Assembly (NCBI GenBank): GCA_026400835.1
Contig: JAPLOA010000086.1
Span: 50,337-114,336, forward strand
From: Planctomycetales bacterium
Lineage (GTDB): Bacteria; Planctomycetota; Planctomycetia; Planctomycetales; Planctomycetaceae
Length of the DNA: 64,000 nt
Reading direction: 5' to 3'
Shown here: one piece after another, positions 34,815 through 44,570 of the stretch
Layout: each line of letters begins with the position of its first letter
Position numbering within the stretch: position 1 is the stretch's first letter
Made by a program: the position numbers and the translations under genes
The notes under the pieces: model-generated
The model's database searches: none
Told to the model about the DNA's origin: nothing
Seen by the model: only the letters and a program-made list of their open reading frames with translations

Positions 34815-36101
34815 TTACAGTCTCCACGGTTCTCGAAGAGCTTCCGATCGCAGTCGGTTAGCCTGTTCATCATTCACAAATTCATGAGTCGTGTTGTCGT
34901 ACTTCACCGTACGTCCCAGGTGCAGCGCGATGTTGGCCGCATGGCAGGCGATGTGGGCATTGCAGGCGGCGTCCGCATTTCCCTTTGGCTGGCTGCGAGT
35001 CTTCACGCAGTCGAGGAAGTCGCGGACGTGATACGTCGCAGGATAGCCATCGATTTCTTCCACGGTGCGTCCGGCCAGCAACGCGGGTGAGCTGAGTACC
35101 AGTTTTCCGCTGTCGCCGGCTTCGACCCAGCCCGTTTCGCCTTCGAATCGTACGGGGCAGGATCCCAGCGGAATCCACCCAGTTTCACGGAAGATCAGCT
35201 CGCAGCCGTTTTCATAGCGAGCCACCAGTTGGCCATCTTTCGGAGCATCATACTCGACTGGCGGAGGACAATCGCCCACAGCCCATTGGCATAGGTCGAC
35301 ACAGTGCGAGCCCCATTCGAGTACTCCGCCGCCGACAAGTCCACCGCCCTTTTCGAAATTGAATCCATCCAGCAGCTTGGGATTGAATGGACGCCAGGCA
35401 GCCGGGCCGAGATACATATCCCAGTCCACGATGGCTTTGTCAGGCTCAGTTTCCGGAATCAGCCACCCACTCATCATGGCCTGCATGCCGGCTGGATGTG
35501 CAAACACCTTAGTGAGTTTCCCCAGCTTCCCGGTGCGTGCCAACTGACAAGCAAAGGCAAAGTGAGGCAGGTTGCGTCGTTGAGTTCCCGCCTGGAAAAC
35601 TCGCCCCGTTCGTCGCATTGTTTCCGCAAGGATCAGGCTCTGGGCGATGTTTTTCGTGACAGGCTTTTCACAGTACATATCCTTGCCGGCTTTGGCGGCG
35701 TGCATGGCCATCGTCGCATGCCAGTTTGGACCGGTGGCAATCAGGACGGCATCAATGTCCTTTCGATCCAGCACTTCGCGAAAGTCTTTGTGCATGGAGC
35801 AGTCTTGATTACCGTATTGGTCGTCGGCGAGTTTCTTAACGGCCTGACGACGCGATTCCTTCACGTCGCAGACAGCGATGAACTGCACATCCGGCTGCTG
35901 CAGAAAACAACCGAGGTCATAGGTGCCGCGATTGCCGATTCCGATGCCGCCGACGACGACTCGCTCACTGGGAGCAACCGCTCCACCTCGCCCAAGTGCC
36001 GAGGCGGGAATAATGGTTGGAGCCATAACCGCTGCAGCGGCCGCAGCCACACTTTTCTTCAGAAAGCGACGGCGAGGCAGGTGGGGTGACGCTTTTGACA
36101 T
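34815..36101 (-). CDS. Gfo/Idh/MocA-family oxidoreductase, Tat-exported
   Basis: The start is ATG 36101 with AGGAG upstream, giving 428 residues; the longer frame is rejected. The N terminus has a twin-arginine-type motif (PRRRFLKKSVAAAAAA). The Rossmann fold shows VGGIGIGNRG near 50, and the family EKP motif, DMYCEKPVTKN, is near 140. Such oxidoreductases reduce or oxidise sugar-type substrates using NAD(P). Exported, Tat-dependent members are expanded in planctomycetes and are thought to carry a tightly bound cofactor. The HEAT-repeat gene follows on the same strand. The substrate is unknown. Confidence 0.92.
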   Translation of the reverse strand: MSKASPHLPRRRFLKKSVAAAAAAVMAPTIIPASALGRGGAVAPSERVVVGGIGIGNRGTYDLGCFLQQPDVQFIAVCDVKESRRQAVKKLADDQYGNQDCSMHKDFREVLDRKDIDAVLIATGPNWHATMAMHAAKAGKDMYCEKPVTKNIAQSLILAETMRRTGRVFQAGTQRRNLPHFAFACQLARTGKLGKLTKVFAHPAGMQAMMSGWLIPETEPDKAIVDWDMYLGPAAWRPFNPKLLDGFNFEKGGGLVGGGVLEWGSHCVDLCQWAVGDCPPPVEYDAPKDGQLVARYENGCELIFRETGWIPLGSCPVRFEGETGWVEAGDSGKLVLSSPALLAGRTVEEIDGYPATYHVRDFLDCVKTRSQPKGNADAACNAHIACHAANIALHLGRTVKYDNTTHEFVNDEQANRLRSEALREPWRL

Positions 36102-36461
36102 GAGGATCTCCTGGAATTGCCGATGGGGTGCAAAACACACAGGGAGTTCCCGAAGGTACGGTTCACAGCGCTGAAATCAGTCAGGAAAACTCAGCTCCAT
36201 TAACCGAACTCACGGACTTCCAGACACTCAGCATACGCGGGAAGAAAGCCCGATACCAGGCAGCGAGGCATTTGGGGCAGCGTGCATCGCCGAATCTATT
36301 GGATCAACCCAACCGGTAGACAACCGACAGGAGAAACCTCATCCTATACGCTGCAATACTTCAGTCTGACGCAGCCCATTCGCCCCAGGGCGACGGATCC
36401 CTTGCGCTCATTGCAGAAGATCGTCTGCCTCGCCCAGGCTTTTTCTCACCGGAAAATCAGG
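36102..36461. other. Divergent spacer (360 bases)
   Basis: The spacer lies between the leftward Gfo/Idh/MocA gene and the rightward double esterase, so promoters for both should lie here. The in-frame extension of the esterase back to 36282 was rejected. Nothing further was recognised. Confidence 0.45.
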
Positions 36462-38147
36462 ATGCTACGCACACTTATTTCATCTCGACCTTTGTTTCTG
36501 ATGCTGCTCATGATCGCAAATTTCTCACAAAGCACTCAAGCTCAGCAGGCGAACCCGGACGACGTCTATCTGCTCGGAGCGGACTCACGGCGTCAGGACG
36601 GCGTGCCGCAGGGAACTGTCACGAAGCATGAATGTACCAGCCAGATCTTTGAAGGGACTGTGCGCGAATATCACGTCTACATTCCAAAGCAGTACGACGG
36701 AACTCAGCCCGCCTGCCTGATGGTCTTCCAGGATGGTCATGCCTATCTCGATGAGAATGGACAAGTGCGAGTTCCCATCGTCTTCGACAACCTGATCCAT
36801 CAGGGAAAGATGCCCGTCACGATTGGACTGTTCATCAACCCCGGACACAAAGGCGATGCAATCCCGGAGAGTCGCTGGCGAGCTGACAATCGCAGTTTCG
36901 AATACGATACGTTGAGCGATCAGTATGCTCGATTTGTCGTCCGGGAATTGCTGCCTCATGTCGTCGAAGAACACAAACTGAAGATCAGCAGTGATCCCGC
37001 GGACCGAGCAATCTGTGGAATGTCCAGTGGCGGGATTTGTGCGTTCACCGCGGCCTGGGAACATCCGGAATGGTTCGGCAATGTGCTCAGCCATATCGGC
37101 AGCTTTACCAACATCCGCGGCGGTCATGCTTATGAAGCCATGATTCGCAAGACAGACAAGAAGCCGATTCGAGTGTTCCTCCAGGACGGCGAGAATGATC
37201 TCGACAACGAACACGGTAACTGGTGGCTTGCGAATCTGCAGATGGAGAAAGCTCTGAAGTTTAAAGGCTACGATTACAAGTTTGTCGGCGGCACGGGTGC
37301 TCATAGCGGAAAGCACGGCGGCGCGATCATGCCGGAATCTTTGACGTGGCTGTGGCGTGATCATGTGGCGGGTCCTGAACCTGCCACCGACCCGAAGACA
37401 GAACCTGTCGATGCGAAAACGGTGTATGAAGAGAAATCTATTACGTGGACTGGTGGCGAATACAAAGACGAAGAGTTTCGTTATCGCCTGATGAAACCTG
37501 CCTCCGTCGAAGCCGAACAGAAGTATCCGCTGGTGATCTTCCTGCACGGAGCCGGCGAGCGAGGAACCGACAACGCTCTGCAGTTGCTGTACTTGCCAAC
37601 TCAGATGGCTCAGCCGCGCTGGCGTGAGAAGTTTCCGTGTTACGTCCTGGCTCCGCAGTGTCGCCCCGAGAAAAAATGGTTGGAAGTCGACTGGACCGCA
37701 AAGACGGATCCGGTCTCACCCGATGAACCGACAGCGCAACTGAATACTGTCATGGAGATGATTGAACGCACGATTAAGGAAGAACAGATCGACCCTGATC
37801 GGATTTATCTGACGGGTTTGTCGATGGGCGGTTTCGGATCATTCGATCTGGCCAGTCGACGCCCGGAATGGTTCGCAGCGGTCGCTCCCATCTGCGGCGC
37901 GGCAGATCCCGCGAAAGTTGTGGCGTTGAAAGATATCGCCGTCTGGGCGGCACATGGTGACGCGGATACTGTTGTTCCGGTAGAACGAAGTCGGAGTGCC
38001 GTTCAGCATCTGACGGATGCTGGAGGAAAGCCGGTTTATGTTGAATTACCCGGGGTTGGCCACAATGCATGGACTCCCAGTTATTCGGACAACGATGGTC
38101 TGGTTCCATGGTTGTTTCGACAACGACGACCAGCCGTGGCAAAATAG
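36462..38147 (+). CDS. Secreted double-domain esterase (two alpha/beta hydrolases)
   Basis: The start at ATG 36462 gives 561 residues with a signal peptide (about 1-30, LLMIANFSQSTQAQ). The first hydrolase domain (about 45-310) is of the enterochelin-esterase/feruloyl-esterase type: nucleophile elbow CGMSSGGICAF near 188 and a C-terminal histidine in GAHSGKHGG near 283. The second domain (about 325-555) is of the carboxylesterase/'predicted peptidase' type: LFLHGAGERG near 355, nucleophile LTGLSMGGFGSF near 452, acid HGDADTVVP near 502 and histidine GVGHNAW near 533. Both have a complete Ser-Asp/Glu-His set or near it, so both may be active. It probably de-esterifies plant-derived or algal polymers outside the cytoplasm. 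It precedes the PSCyt2/PSD1 cytochrome by 119 bases. Confidence 0.88.
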   Translation: MLRTLISSRPLFLMLLMIANFSQSTQAQQANPDDVYLLGADSRRQDGVPQGTVTKHECTSQIFEGTVREYHVYIPKQYDGTQPACLMVFQDGHAYLDENGQVRVPIVFDNLIHQGKMPVTIGLFINPGHKGDAIPESRWRADNRSFEYDTLSDQYARFVVRELLPHVVEEHKLKISSDPADRAICGMSSGGICAFTAAWEHPEWFGNVLSHIGSFTNIRGGHAYEAMIRKTDKKPIRVFLQDGENDLDNEHGNWWLANLQMEKALKFKGYDYKFVGGTGAHSGKHGGAIMPESLTWLWRDHVAGPEPATDPKTEPVDAKTVYEEKSITWTGGEYKDEEFRYRLMKPASVEAEQKYPLVIFLHGAGERGTDNALQLLYLPTQMAQPRWREKFPCYVLAPQCRPEKKWLEVDWTAKTDPVSPDEPTAQLNTVMEMIERTIKEEQIDPDRIYLTGLSMGGFGSFDLASRRPEWFAAVAPICGAADPAKVVALKDIAVWAAHGDADTVVPVERSRSAVQHLTDAGGKPVYVELPGVGHNAWTPSYSDNDGLVPWLFRQRRPAVAK

Positions 38148-38266
38148 TTCTGTAATTGAAGAATGCCTTCGGCCACTGGGTTCATCCCGATGGTTTAACG
38201 GCTTTTGCACCAGTCAGGTTTGCCTCTGACTCCTGTCGAAACTATTCCCACAGCGAGTGTCCTCCG

Positions 38267-41200
38267 ATGTCAACTCTCCGTTCTTCTTTGGTTGCAGCTG
38301 TCGCTTTGTGTTGCGTTGCCTGCACTGGAGAGGCTTTCGCTCAGTCGAAGCAGACGATTCGTTTCGATCAGCAGGTACGGCCGATCCTGTCGAACCATTG
38401 CTGGAGTTGCCATGGACTCGATGAAGGTAGCCGTCAGGGCAATCTTCGCCTCGATGTCAGAGACAACGCTGTCGCTGCGGGAGACACTGGCGAGCCGGCA
38501 ATCGTGCCCGGACATCCGGAAAAGAGCCAGTTGATCGCTCGTATCGATTCACATGATCCCGATCTTCAGATGCCGCCACTGGTCACAAAGAAACCTCTGA
38601 CTGCAGAACAAAAACAGATTCTGAACCAATGGATTGCCGAGGGGGCGGAGTATTCCGGTCACTGGGCCTTCGAAACTCCTGAAAGGCCGGAACCGCCTGT
38701 CATCGCCGATTCCAGGTGGGCGAAGAATCCCATCGATGAATTCATTGCTCATCGGTTGCAACTGGAAGGGATGCGACCGACGGAGGAAGCGGCGCCACAT
38801 GTCTGGCTCCGGCGAGTCACTCTGGATCTGACTGGCCTGCCGCCATCTCTGGAAGAGTTAGATGCATTCGAAGCAGCTCTTAAGAATACGTTACGTGAAG
38901 AGGTATACGCGGAGGTCGTCGATCGTCTGCTTAAGTCGCCGCACTATGGCGAACGCATGGCGATGCAGTGGCTGGATGCAGCTCGTTATGCCGACACAAA
39001 CGGCTACAACAATGACGAAACTCGCACCATGTGGCCCTGGCGGGATTGGGTCATCAACGCCTTTGCATCCGGAATGCCGTACGACCAGTTCCTCACGGAG
39101 CAACTTGCCGGGGACCTGCTGCCGAATCCGACGATCGGCCAACGAGTTGCCACCGGATTCAGTCGCAATCATGTGCTCACCACCGAAGGCGGCATAATCG
39201 AAGAAGAGTATCACGTCGAATACGTGGCCGATCGAGTTCACACGACGTCAACTGTGTTCCTGGCCATGTCAATGCAATGTGCTCGCTGCCATGATCACAA
39301 ATATGACCCGATCTCTCAGCGTGACTATTATCAGTTTGCGTCCTTCTTCAATAACGTGCCTGACAAAGTTGTTTCCTACAACAAAGCGCGCATGGCTGAA
39401 CCGCTGTTGAAAGTACCATCGCCCGAGCAAACGGCTGAATTGCAGAAGATCGAGGCGCGGCTGGTTGAGATTGATCAGGTCCTCAAGGATCGAGCTGCCG
39501 ATGTTGGCGAAGAATTGAAGGCGTGGGAGACGTCGTTGACGCCCGAACAGATTGCAGCAGCCGGGCCGATTGGTCTTCTCAGCCATCTGCCGCTGGATGA
39601 AGCGGAAGGAGAATTGGTCGGCAATCGAGTCATCGCGGAGCAGTCCGGAACAGTCAAAGGCAGTGTTCTCAGGAAGCCCGGCCGACTGGGCCAGGCTCTG
39701 GAATTTGACGGTTCAAACTATGTCGACGCAGGGCAGATCGGCGACTTCGACAACATTGATAAGTTTTCGATCTCGGTTTGGATTCAGCTTTCATCCAATG
39801 ACATTGGTACCGTGCTGTCGAAGATGGACGACGACAATGCTTATCGCGGTTATGACCTGATGATCGACGGTGGGAAAATTGCTGCACATTTCGTCAGCCA
39901 CTGGCCTGACAAGGCTTTTCGGATTGCTTCGAAGAATCCTGTCAGTCTGAATGAGTGGCATCATTTGGTCGTGACTTACGATGGATCAAAACTTGCTCAG
40001 GGCGTTAAGGTGTATGTCGATGGGGTGGCCCAGGAGTTTGACGTCACGACAAACAATGAACTTGCTGGATCGTTGAAGACAGACAAACCGTTTCACATCG
40101 GTCGTCGCCACAAGTCGGTGCCATTGAAAGGACTCGTTGACGACGTCCAGATCTATGGCAGTGAACTCAGCTCTGATGACGTTTCTTCTCTCGCCAAAGG
40201 AGAAGCGTTTGGTCAACTTGCAGAGTTGCTCAAAACGCCAGCGGCTGAAAGAAGTCCTGAACAACAGCAACTCCTGATTCAGCACTACGTGGATCATGTC
40301 GACGCAACAGCAAAAGCTCTGCGTGCAGAACGATTAGAATTGCCAAAACGCCATACGGAGATCGAGAACAAAATTCCTGCCACGATGGTAATGTCAGAAC
40401 CCTCAGAGCCACGGCCGGCATTTATCCTGAAGCGTGGTCAGTACGATCAGCGAGGCGACCAGGTTGAGTCTGAGTTTCCTCAGGCACTTAGCGATTCCGT
40501 GTCTGCAGTGGCCGAGCAGGCGACGAGCAAAAAGACACGTCTCGATCTGGCTCGTTGGCTGACGGATCCTAAGCACCCTCTGACGGCTCGTGTGGTCGTC
40601 AATCGGTGGTGGGAGATGTTGTTTGGCATGGGGCTGGTCGAAACGTCGGAAGACTTCGGTAGCCAGGGGGCATTCCCCAGCCATCCGGAACTGCTCGACT
40701 GGCTGGCGACTGAGTTGATTGCTCAAAAATGGGATCAACGAGCGATCCTGCGAGAGATCGTATTGTCGGCCACGTATCGTCAGTCATCGAATGTGACTCC
40801 GGAACTGCTGCAGAAGGATCCACGCAATACGTTGCTGGCTCGAGGCCCGCGATATCGACTTCCGGCCGAGACGGTTCGCGATCAGGCGTTGTTCGTCAGC
40901 GGTTTGTTCAGCCCGCGTATTGGTGGCCCCAGCGTTCGTCCTTATCAACCGGAGGGACTATGGGAAGATGTCAGCGTGGAGCGACGCGATAAGTATGTTC
41001 CGGATGCCGGAGAAGGACTTTATCGTCGCAGCATGTACACATTCTGGAAACGCACTTGTCCGCCTCCTGGCATGGCGACCTTCGATGCGCCGGATCGGGA
41101 GTTCTGCCTTGTTCGACGAGCACGCACGAATACTCCGCTGCAGGCACTTGTGCTGCTGAATGATCCAACGTTCGTGGAAGCCTCCCGCAAGCTGGCGGAG

Positions 41201-41476
41201 CGATGTCTGACGGCTGCCAGCGATGTTGATGCGCGAATCGATCTGGCGTTTCGGCACGTGCTAAGCCGGCCACCGGATCAGGCTGAACGAGCAACCATCA
41301 GGGAGATTCTCGACGAGGCGACTAAATCATTTACAGAGGAACCTGCTGCGGCCGAGGAATATCTCACCATCGGTGCTTCGCCGCGTGATGTCACTTTGCC
41401 GCCAGTCGAACTGGCCGCATGGTCGGCAGCGATGAGTGTGCTGCTGAATCTGGATGAAGCGATTTCAAAGTTGTGA
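38267..41476 (+). CDS. PSCyt1-DUF1549 (PSCyt2)-LamG-DUF1553 (PSD1) planctomycete cytochrome
   Basis: ATG 38267 gives 1069 residues beginning with a signal peptide (about 1-25, ending GEAFAQ). Domain order: PSCyt1 with heme motif CWSCH near residue 45, DUF1549 (about 150-355) with a second heme-type site CARCH near 340, a concanavalin/LamG-like beta-sandwich (about 445-640), then DUF1553 (PSD1, about 745-1010, GLVETSEDFGSQG near 790). PSCyt2/PSD1 proteins are widespread in Planctomycetes and Verrucomicrobia; their usual partner is a DUF1501 protein, which is absent here, while the esterase precedes it. The LamG insert suggests polysaccharide binding. Confidence 0.92.
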   Translation: MSTLRSSLVAAVALCCVACTGEAFAQSKQTIRFDQQVRPILSNHCWSCHGLDEGSRQGNLRLDVRDNAVAAGDTGEPAIVPGHPEKSQLIARIDSHDPDLQMPPLVTKKPLTAEQKQILNQWIAEGAEYSGHWAFETPERPEPPVIADSRWAKNPIDEFIAHRLQLEGMRPTEEAAPHVWLRRVTLDLTGLPPSLEELDAFEAALKNTLREEVYAEVVDRLLKSPHYGERMAMQWLDAARYADTNGYNNDETRTMWPWRDWVINAFASGMPYDQFLTEQLAGDLLPNPTIGQRVATGFSRNHVLTTEGGIIEEEYHVEYVADRVHTTSTVFLAMSMQCARCHDHKYDPISQRDYYQFASFFNNVPDKVVSYNKARMAEPLLKVPSPEQTAELQKIEARLVEIDQVLKDRAADVGEELKAWETSLTPEQIAAAGPIGLLSHLPLDEAEGELVGNRVIAEQSGTVKGSVLRKPGRLGQALEFDGSNYVDAGQIGDFDNIDKFSISVWIQLSSNDIGTVLSKMDDDNAYRGYDLMIDGGKIAAHFVSHWPDKAFRIASKNPVSLNEWHHLVVTYDGSKLAQGVKVYVDGVAQEFDVTTNNELAGSLKTDKPFHIGRRHKSVPLKGLVDDVQIYGSELSSDDVSSLAKGEAFGQLAELLKTPAAERSPEQQQLLIQHYVDHVDATAKALRAERLELPKRHTEIENKIPATMVMSEPSEPRPAFILKRGQYDQRGDQVESEFPQALSDSVSAVAEQATSKKTRLDLARWLTDPKHPLTARVVVNRWWEMLFGMGLVETSEDFGSQGAFPSHPELLDWLATELIAQKWDQRAILREIVLSATYRQSSNVTPELLQKDPRNTLLARGPRYRLPAETVRDQALFVSGLFSPRIGGPSVRPYQPEGLWEDVSVERRDKYVPDAGEGLYRRSMYTFWKRTCPPPGMATFDAPDREFCLVRRARTNTPLQALVLLNDPTFVEASRKLAERCLTAASDVDARIDLAFRHVLSRPPDQAERATIREILDEATKSFTEEPAAAEEYLTIGASPRDVTLPPVELAAWSAAMSVLLNLDEAISKL

Positions 41477-41820
41477 GGATGTTCGATCAACGCTCGAGCC
41501 CAAAAATCTCCGCCACGGGTTGAGATCATTGCTCCATGGGGACAAGTTTGGGGTTGCGCAAGTTTTGGTTCGTTGTTTCGGGCTGTGTTTCGCAGCGTAG
41601 CTGCGGCAGCATTTAGCCCCAGGCTTCAGCCTGGGGTAGGAGGCGAAAACACGATCTATCAGCCGTGAAACGGCGAGAGCGATGGTGTTTTCAACGATAG
41701 CAACATATTGCTGTCGCCGTTTCACGGCTTCATGTTCATTTTCAAACGTCTTCCCCCAGGGTAAAGCCTGGGGCTACCTGCTGCCGCCTCTACGAGGCGA
41801 AATCAAAACTCAAATTCCAA
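41477..41820. other. Convergent spacer (344 bases), mostly repeat
   Basis: The spacer separates the cytochrome from the converging prenyltransferase-like gene and is largely occupied by the composite palindrome at 41603-41787. Confidence 0.6.
41603..41787. repeat. Composite nested palindrome, about 185 bases
   Basis: The outer arms GCGGCAGC (41603-41610) and GCTGCCGC (about 41780-41787) enclose three hairpins. The first is CCCCAGGC/GCCTGGGG (41617-41636). The second has perfect 16-base arms, AGCCGTGAAACGGCGA (41661-41676) and TCGCCGTTTCACGGCT (41714-41729). The third is CCCCAGG/CCTGGGG (41754-41773). The first and third are related to each other, so the whole unit is itself an inverted repeat. 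Confidence 0.88.
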
Positions 41821-42750
41821 CTACTCATTCGGAGCGTACAACAGCCCCAGAATCCCAAGCCCGTAAAACGTGTACTCCACGTCGGCCTGTTGGTCCCAAC
41901 TCGCGCCTCGAAAACCACCGCCTGAAAGTTCCAGCGATGTCGTGAGCCAATGCAGAATTCTGTCTGGTGGAATCAGGTCGCGTCGCTTTAAATCCTGAGC
42001 AGTCAGCAAACCCGTGAAAGTCGATAAGCCGTCGGCAAATGGAATGCGAGTGTTCGCCTGAAATCCACCTTCGGCGCTGACAACATCGGTCAGAAATCCA
42101 GTGACGTCATCCGTGATGTCATCATCCATCGCATTCAGTTGATTCAGCAGTGCAACGGCCGCGGCCGTGGGATTAGTTCCGCTGCGTTTCATCGGTGCAA
42201 TCTCGACGAAGCCACCGTCGTTTCGCTGACGATCGTAGAGAAACTGCACCATCGCGTTTCGCCTTGGGATCTTTCGCCCCATTAACTCATAAGTCAGCGC
42301 GACGAGGAACGACTGATAGGTGCTGCCGAGTGCCCCGTCTGTGGATTTTGCGTAGCCACCGTCGGCTGTGCGAAACTTCTCCACGGAAACGGTCACCTGA
42401 TCCGCAAAGTCCGCCGGCGAGTGCTGTAACAGATCCGGGCCGCCGGAGGCCTGTACCACCAGCGCACTGTAGAGCCAGCTCAGAAGATCAATCACACCGA
42501 GACTGAGCGGGTCAATCGCACTCAAATACAGGGCGATTCGGTCGCGGCAGTTCGTTTCCAGGCCGCCGCTGACGGCCAGAGCTCGCACAGCGAAACCCGT
42601 GTAATACAGGTCTGCATCGCCTTCGCGGCCTCGAAAACCGCCGGTCTCGGTCTGCTGGCGGACCAGAAATTCCCGATGTCGCGCAATTCGTTCCGGAGAG
42701 ATCTCGCGGAGGCCTCGGGAAACTCGGTCGGCTAGTCGGAAAAGATACAT
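41821..42750 (-). CDS. Prenyltransferase-beta / squalene-cyclase-like repeat protein
   Basis: The 309-residue protein is built of alpha/alpha-toroid repeats with the GGF motif: GGFRGREGDADLYYTG near 37, GGYAKSTDGALGSTY near 147, GGFVEIAP near 185, GGFQANTRIPFADG near 231 and GGGFRGASWDQQADVEYT near 283. This is the fold of geranylgeranyltransferase type II beta and of squalene cyclases; the length matches the eukaryotic beta subunits (about 330). In the positions where protein prenyltransferases have Cys and His zinc ligands, I see Ser (near DGLSTF) and Tyr (near EYTFYG), so catalysis is doubtful. No alpha-subunit-like or isoprenoid gene is nearby. It could instead be a structural toroid. Confidence 0.82.
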   Translation of the reverse strand: MYLFRLADRVSRGLREISPERIARHREFLVRQQTETGGFRGREGDADLYYTGFAVRALAVSGGLETNCRDRIALYLSAIDPLSLGVIDLLSWLYSALVVQASGGPDLLQHSPADFADQVTVSVEKFRTADGGYAKSTDGALGSTYQSFLVALTYELMGRKIPRRNAMVQFLYDRQRNDGGFVEIAPMKRSGTNPTAAAVALLNQLNAMDDDITDDVTGFLTDVVSAEGGFQANTRIPFADGLSTFTGLLTAQDLKRRDLIPPDRILHWLTTSLELSGGGFRGASWDQQADVEYTFYGLGILGLLYAPNE

Positions 42751-42954
42751 CGAGAATATGTGGTTAAAGAAAATGGTCGATGCTGTTCGGCCCGGAGTCT
42801 GCCTGCTAAGCTATTTCGCTTTCCCTCGGCCCGGCAGGACGTGGATCGGGACGAGGCAATGTAACCAGGCACAGCCGGGGTTTGCACTGTCGCGGGCGAT
42901 GAATCCGCAGATCTGCAGCCCTTGTGCCGTCTTTGCTGAGACTGTCGATTCCTC

Positions 42955-44562
42955 ATGGCTGGTTCCACCTCCGCTTCGAGTTCCTCGTCCGCAAAAAACG
43001 CTGCCGCTGCACAGGACGAACTCGTCCTGGTCATGGACTTCGGAAGCCAGACTGCTCAACTGATCACTCGTCGTGTTCGTGATCAGAATGTATTCTGTCA
43101 ACTGGTTCGCCACGACCTGACAGCTGATCGCATCAAAGCTCTGAACCCCAAAGGGCTAATTCTCTCCGGCGGTCCGGCCAGCGTTTACGGCGAAGGTTCT
43201 CCGAAAATTGATCCGGCGATCTTTAAGCTGGGGATTCCGATTCTGGGCATTTGCTACGGCATGCAGATCACGTGTAACACGCTGGGCAGTCGAATTCTGC
43301 CGGCTCATTCGCGGGAGTTTGGCCGATCACCTTGTACGCAGTCCAGCACAGCGGTGGCCGGCAATCTGCTGTTCGACGGTCTTCCGCAAACCTTCACCGC
43401 GTGGATGAGTCACGGAGATCAGGTCGAAAGTCTGACCGGTGACTTCGATCCGATTGCATCAACTTCGACATGCCCAAATGCTGCCGTGAAGCATAAGACA
43501 TTGCCAATCTATGGCCTGCAGTTTCATCCCGAGGTGACTCATACAGAATTTGGTGGACAACTGCTGGGCAATTTTGTCCGCAATGTCTGCGGATGCCAGG
43601 GCAACTGGAGAATCAGCTCGCTGATTGAACAGCAGAAGGAACTGATTCGAAAGCGAGTCGGTACTGATCAAGTCATCTGTGGTTTGTCAGGCGGCGTGGA
43701 TTCCTCGGTTGTGGCCGCTTTGATTTCTGAAGCCATCGGTGATCAGCTTTCCTGCATCTTTGTCGACAACGGTCTGTTGCGAAAAGATGAACGCGGTCAG
43801 GTCGAAGAGCATTTTAACGGGCACTTTAAAACGGATCTGCATGTTGTTGATGCGTCGGCCCGGTTTTTGGGAGAACTCGCCGGAGTCACCGATCCGCAGA
43901 AGAAACGCAAGATCATTGGCAAGGTATTCATCGATGTGTTCCGCGATGAAGCCAGGTCGATTCCGAATGCAAAATATCTGGCTCAGGGAACTCTGTACCC
44001 TGACGTGATCGAATCAGGAGCAAATCCGGATGGTCCTGCGGCCACAATCAAATCGCATCACAACGTTGGCGGACTGCCAGCCGAACTGGGCTTTGAACTG
44101 ATCGAACCTCTGCGGGATCTGTTCAAGGACGAAGTTCGCCGGATGGGCCTTGAACTGGGGTTGCCCGAGACGATGGTCTGGCGACATCCGTTTCCCGGTC
44201 CGGGATTGGCCGTTCGCTGTCTCGGTGAAGTTACGGAAGAACGCCTGCGGATCATTCGCGAAGCTGATGCAATTCTGATTGAAGAATTGCACACCGCAGG
44301 GCTCTATCGAGACATCCAGCAGGCGTTTGTGGTGCTGCTGCCGGTTCAATCGGTTGGCGTGATGGGCGACGATCGAACCTATGAGAACGTCGCGGCGGTG
44401 CGAGCCATCCAGTCTGAAGACTTTATGACGGCGGACTGGTATCAGTTCCCTCACGAGGTGCTGGCAAGAATTTCGACTCGAATCATTAATTCCGTTCGCG
44501 GAATCAATCGAGTGGTCTACGATATCAGTTCAAAGCCACCTGCAACGATTGAGTGGGAATAG
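42955..44562 (+). CDS. guaA: GMP synthase (glutamine-hydrolysing)
   Basis: The 535-residue protein has a Ser/Ala-rich leader of about 20 residues, then the class I glutamine amidotransferase (Cys100 in GICYGMQ, His191 and Glu193 in FHPEV) and the ATP-pyrophosphatase domain (PP-loop SGGVDSS at 245-251), ending with the dimerisation domain. It converts XMP, ATP and glutamine to GMP, the last step of guanine nucleotide synthesis in the cytoplasm. The SRPBCC gene begins 8 bases after it, and two more short genes follow closely, so it probably heads a four-gene operon. Confidence 0.97.
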   Translation: MAGSTSASSSSSAKNAAAAQDELVLVMDFGSQTAQLITRRVRDQNVFCQLVRHDLTADRIKALNPKGLILSGGPASVYGEGSPKIDPAIFKLGIPILGICYGMQITCNTLGSRILPAHSREFGRSPCTQSSTAVAGNLLFDGLPQTFTAWMSHGDQVESLTGDFDPIASTSTCPNAAVKHKTLPIYGLQFHPEVTHTEFGGQLLGNFVRNVCGCQGNWRISSLIEQQKELIRKRVGTDQVICGLSGGVDSSVVAALISEAIGDQLSCIFVDNGLLRKDERGQVEEHFNGHFKTDLHVVDASARFLGELAGVTDPQKKRKIIGKVFIDVFRDEARSIPNAKYLAQGTLYPDVIESGANPDGPAATIKSHHNVGGLPAELGFELIEPLRDLFKDEVRRMGLELGLPETMVWRHPFPGPGLAVRCLGEVTEERLRIIREADAILIEELHTAGLYRDIQQAFVVLLPVQSVGVMGDDRTYENVAAVRAIQSEDFMTADWYQFPHEVLARISTRIINSVRGINRVVYDISSKPPATIEWE

Positions 44563-44570
44563 TTCGACTC

